This document shows, one piece after another, positions 31,423-34,689 of a DNA stretch of 34,689 nt (position 1 is the stretch's first letter; the number at the start of each line of letters is the position of its first letter). The notes under the pieces are model-generated. The model was not told the origin of the DNA and did no database searches. It saw nothing but the letters and a program-made list of their open reading frames with translations. A program made the translations under genes and the position numbers. The stretch comes from Deltaproteobacteria bacterium (GTDB lineage: Bacteria; Desulfobacterota; Desulfarculia; Adiutricales; Adiutricaceae): contig JAIRNQ010000124.1 in assembly GCA_031257955.1 (NCBI GenBank), positions 1-34,689 of the forward strand, given 5' to 3'.

Positions 31423-32130
31423 CGGTCGGGGCCGACCGCTCGGCGGCCAGGGCCAAATGGGCCCAAGCCAGCGCAAATAAATCGCCGGCGAAACAATCCC
31501 AGGCCCGGGATAGATATATCGCGCCAAGTTTCCGGAAAGGAACGTTATTAATTTTTCTGTCTTAGGACGGTGAGTGACGGATCGTTTTCCACCCCTACCG
31601 GATACCGGGACTTTAGGAAAAGGGGGTAGATTTATTAATTATACTTTAGAAGTGGAAAAAAGCAACATTTATCGTTATCTCCAAATCGTCCCGCAATTAC
31701 GGCATCTTTTGAAATCGTTCGCTAAAAACCTTGCTTTTGTAGTAAGTTATCGATCCGTCTTTCTCCCAACCATCGCAGACCAATCAGAAAAATAGTCTTT
31801 TACAATATCACCAATTGCCTTGTTAAGTTGGGCTAAACTCTCCTATATTTAGATTTTTACATCTATGTCTATTAAAATAATACAAGCCTTTTAAAGCGAG
31901 TAAAAGTATAGATAAAATCAACTGCTTATATGGTCAAAGGCTCTACCTTACGTTGCCCCGACCCGGCACCCCGGCCAAAGGCAATGTGGCCATTTCCAGG
32001 CATGTATTTTTTCATTGGTAGATAAAAATATGTACTTATGGTTCAAAGATAACCAATCACAAGCAAAAATCAAATACTCATAATCGCGATTAACTTCCCT
32101 TACGCCCTATCCACCCGCCCCATCGATCCA

Positions 32131-32302
32131 CTCCCGCCGTGCCAATCTGGGCCTACGGCCAGGCCGGTCCCTGAGCCGGCCCGGTCCTCTGATAGAGATA
32201 AAGGGCCCACCAACCACTCCCGCCGTGCCGATCTGGGCCTACGGCCAAGCCGGTCCCTGAGCCAGCCCGGTCCCCTGATAGAGATAAAGGGCCCACCAAA
32301 AA
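32131..32302. repeat. 86-bp direct tandem repeat, two copies (about 95% identical by eye)
   Basis: ctcccgccgtgcc(a/g)atctgggcctacggcca...gatagagataaagggcccacca at 32131 and 32217. Confidence 0.92.
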
Positions 32303-32413
32303 AACCCCCGCCGAGCCGGCCGAAAGGGCCAAGCCGGAAGGGGTCGCCAATATAGTTTCCCGCGGCTGCCCGCGGTCCCCCGGCCAAGCGAACCGGGCCG
32401 GGGGGCCCAGGGT

Positions 32414-33391
32414 TTAGTTGGATTCCTGGTTGGGGATGATTATAAGTTCCGGTTTTTTTATGAAGACCTTGGTGTCCGGGGGGATGCTCTCGGTAAGCCA
32501 GACGTTGCCGCCGATGACCGAGCGGGTGCCGATGACCGTCTCGCCGCCCAGGATGGTGGCCCCGGAGTAGACGATGACCTCGTCCTCGAGGGTCGGGTGG
32601 CGCTTGCGGCCCTTGAGGCTCTCGCCGGCGTCCCGAGGCAGGGACAAGGCGCCCAGGGTCACGCCCTGGTAGAGCCTGACCCGCTCGCCGATGACGGTGG
32701 TCTCGCCGATGACCACGCCCGTTCCGTGGTCGATGAAGAAACTCTTGCCGATGGTGGCCCCGGGGTGGATGTCGATGCCGGTGCGGCTGTGGGCGTATTC
32801 GGTCAAGATCCTTGGGACAAAGGGCACCTTGCGGATCCACAGCTCGTGGGCCAAGCGGTAGACCAGGGTGGCGAAGAGACCGGGATAGCAGAGTATTATT
32901 TGGTCAAGGTGGTTTCCGGCGGCCGGATCGCCCTCTTTGGTGGCCACCACGTCCGAGGCCACGGTTAGCCTAAGCTTCGGGAGGAGACTTATGATCTCCT
33001 TGGCCGTTTGGCGTCCCTGCTGGTAGCAGTTCGAGCAAAGGCTGTCGTAACGGACATGGTCGTGGCGCAGGGCGGCGCAGACCTCCCGGGTTAGGGCGGC
33101 GAACAGCTTGGTCAGGGTTTGGCCGATGGAGAACTTGACGTTAAGTTCGTTGGAGGGATGCTGGGGATCGAAGAATCCCGGAAAGATGATCTGCCGGATC
33201 AGGTTAATGATTTCTTTGGCGGCGGCGAAAGACGGACGGGGTACTGCCGTGACGTATTCCAAAAGCGGCAAATCGGACCGCATGGCCGAAAGCTGGTTGG
33301 TGATTTCCTCTAGGCTGGGAATGTCGTCGGTTAAGTACTCAAGCTCGGCAAGTTTATATTCGCACGACTTCTCTACTGGGACTGGAGCCAT
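32414..33391 (-). CDS. cysE: Serine O-acetyltransferase (EpsC/CysE family)
   Basis: GIDIHPGATIGKSFFIDHGTGVVIGETTVIGERVRLYQGVTLGALS...RHPTLEDEVIVYSGATILGGETVIG (left-handed beta-helix hexapeptides). Confidence 0.93.
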   Translation of the reverse strand: MAPVPVEKSCEYKLAELEYLTDDIPSLEEITNQLSAMRSDLPLLEYVTAVPRPSFAAAKEIINLIRQIIFPGFFDPQHPSNELNVKFSIGQTLTKLFAALTREVCAALRHDHVRYDSLCSNCYQQGRQTAKEIISLLPKLRLTVASDVVATKEGDPAAGNHLDQIILCYPGLFATLVYRLAHELWIRKVPFVPRILTEYAHSRTGIDIHPGATIGKSFFIDHGTGVVIGETTVIGERVRLYQGVTLGALSLPRDAGESLKGRKRHPTLEDEVIVYSGATILGGETVIGTRSVIGGNVWLTESIPPDTKVFIKKPELIIIPNQESN

Positions 33392-33700
33392 GATGCCTCT
33401 GTTTTTTTGAAACTCAAGTTTGGCAAAAAAGGGGATCGGCCTTGGGGCAGGCCGTGGCAGTGAGGGGAGGGGAAAAACGGAGGCGGGTAGGGCTTTACGT
33501 TATTCGACCCCCTATGCTTCGACGTCTAGGCCGGGGCGACATCGCGACGTGTAGTGACAAGCCATTTTTTTCCTCGCTCCCTGGGGAGGGTTCAATAGCG
33601 CTTGGGGATAGGACTTTCCGTCTAAGAATAGTCCTTGCTCGGCATCCCTTCCCGAAGGCGGGAAGGAAGGCCTGGCGCCTCGGTTGTGGATCTGTTTGAC

Positions 33701-33729
33701 ATTATACCGAAAAAAATAATGGCTGTCCA
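33701..33729 (-). promoter_or_regulatory. Sigma70-like promoter about 300 nt upstream of cysE
   Basis: Minus strand TGGACA (33729-33724), 17-nt spacer, TATAAT (33706-33701). Confidence 0.65.
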
Positions 33730-33891
33730 GGGTCTCAAAAAATTTGTCAATTTACCCACGCGGTTCCGAAAAGGCCAAACCGGCCCGTCCCGGCCCGGCT
33801 CGGTCTGGCCACGATGGGGGCCAAAGGCGGGCCAGGGCGAAAGGGGAGCGACCATCAAGGACGGCCGCCGAGGGCGGCCGGGCAAGCCGGG

Positions 33892-34689
33892 TCAGGCGCC
33901 GCTTTCCGGGGCCGGTTCGGTGGTGAGGCTGACCAGGGGGCCCAGATCTTGGTCCGGCTTGCGGTGGGGGTCCCTAAAGTCGACCGGGCCGGCCTGGCGG
34001 GCTTCGATCAGGCGCTGGGGCCTTTCTTCCTCAGGCACCTTAAAGAAAGTCAAGACCGTGTCGAAGACCTCGATGGCCGCCTCGAATTCCTCGGCCACCA
34101 CGGAGTCGGCCCCCAGGCGCGTCAGGATGTCTTTGGTCAGCACGAAACGGGTTCGGGCCAAGATGTAGAGCTTGGGGTTCATGGATTTGGCCTGGACGAT
34201 TATGCGCCTGGTGGCCACGGGATCGGGGATACTGACCACCAGCATGGCCGCCTTGTGGATGCCCACGTGCTCGAGGACGTGTTCGTTGACGGCGTCGCCA
34301 AAAATAATGGGCTCGCCCAGTTTTTGGAAGGCCTGGACGCTGGAGGGGTTCATGTCAATGACCGAGTACTGGCGATTGGTCAGCCGGCAGGCCCGGGCCA
34401 CGCCTTGCCCGGCCACCCCAAAGCCCACGACTATGGCGTGGTTCTCGGCCTCGGTTTTGGGCCCGTCGATTTGCGGCTTGGCCAGGTCGGCCAGGCGGTG
34501 GGAGATGGCTCGGCCCAGGGCCAGGGCCAGCGGGGTCATGGCCATGGTCAGCACGGCCATGTTCAGGAAAAGCGTCAACTCGAAGTCGTCGAGGAGCTTC
34601 AGATCGCCGCCGTTCTTGGCCAGCACGAAGGCGAACTCGCCTACCTGGCACAAGGAAAAGCCTATGAGCACCGCCACCCGGTTGGTGAG
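33892..34689 (-). CDS. Kef-type cation/proton antiporter with RCK/TrkA-N domain, partial (N-terminus off the right edge)
   Basis: LTNRVAVLIGFSLCQVGEFAFVLA...; Rossmann HAIVVGFGVAGQGVARACRLTNRQYSVIDMNPSSV...GEPIIFGDAVNEHVLEHVGIHKAAMLVVSIPD. Confidence 0.9.
   Translation of the reverse strand, partial: LTNRVAVLIGFSLCQVGEFAFVLAKNGGDLKLLDDFELTLFLNMAVLTMAMTPLALALGRAISHRLADLAKPQIDGPKTEAENHAIVVGFGVAGQGVARACRLTNRQYSVIDMNPSSVQAFQKLGEPIIFGDAVNEHVLEHVGIHKAAMLVVSIPDPVATRRIIVQAKSMNPKLYILARTRFVLTKDILTRLGADSVVAEEFEAAIEVFDTVLTFFKVPEEERPQRLIEARQAGPVDFRDPHRKPDQDLGPLVSLTTEPAPESGA

Noticed and set aside
31574-31795. 73-aa ORF in the AT-rich spacer
   Set aside because: No RBS, no recognisable domain; spacer composition; insufficient support.
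32100-32840. 246-aa minus-strand ORF overlapping cysE
   Set aside because: Overlaps the hexapeptide-repeat region of cysE in another frame and the 86-bp repeat; shadow ORF.
33392-33700. RNase P RNA (GGAAAGTCC matches part of a conserved RNase P segment)
   Set aside because: Only a short match. The other conserved RNase P regions were not found, and the span to cysE is too short for a typical bacterial RNase P RNA.

Overview
The window is GC-rich bacterial chromosomal DNA. The gene content (adjacent RdgC-type gene pair, orphan CheY/CheA) suggests a Desulfobacterota/deltaproteobacterial origin, but this is inference only. Left block (minus strand): partial glgP, gldA-like, TonB-like, HD hydrolase, uvrA, then a compact shikimate cluster (aroQ, aroC, an aroK-aroB fusion, aroE, aroA). 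An approximately 1.8 kb non-coding, repeat-dense region with a sharp base-skew flip follows (about 14.4-16.2 kb). Next comes a plus-strand signalling block: CheY-like, CheA, a small secreted protein, an M3 oligopeptidase and a large PAS hybrid histidine kinase. An AT-rich insert carries an MntA/HepT-type toxin-antitoxin pair with a palindrome at its promoter, an apparent 2-nt frame disruption at the hepT start, and a long imperfect inverted repeat downstream. The right block (minus strand) has plsC, an RdgC-like gene with its partner, two PilZ genes, cysE and a partial Kef-type antiporter. No CRISPR array, rRNA or tRNA was recognised. I did not find a clearly new multi-gene system. The most unusual signals are (i) many minisatellites with different unit lengths (9, 14, 15, 16, 18, 84-100, 86 and 231 bp) in spacers and at gene edges, (ii) the toxin-antitoxin island architecture, and (iii) two consensus promoters reading into long, structured, non-coding leaders (22.2 kb plus strand; 33.7 kb minus strand).
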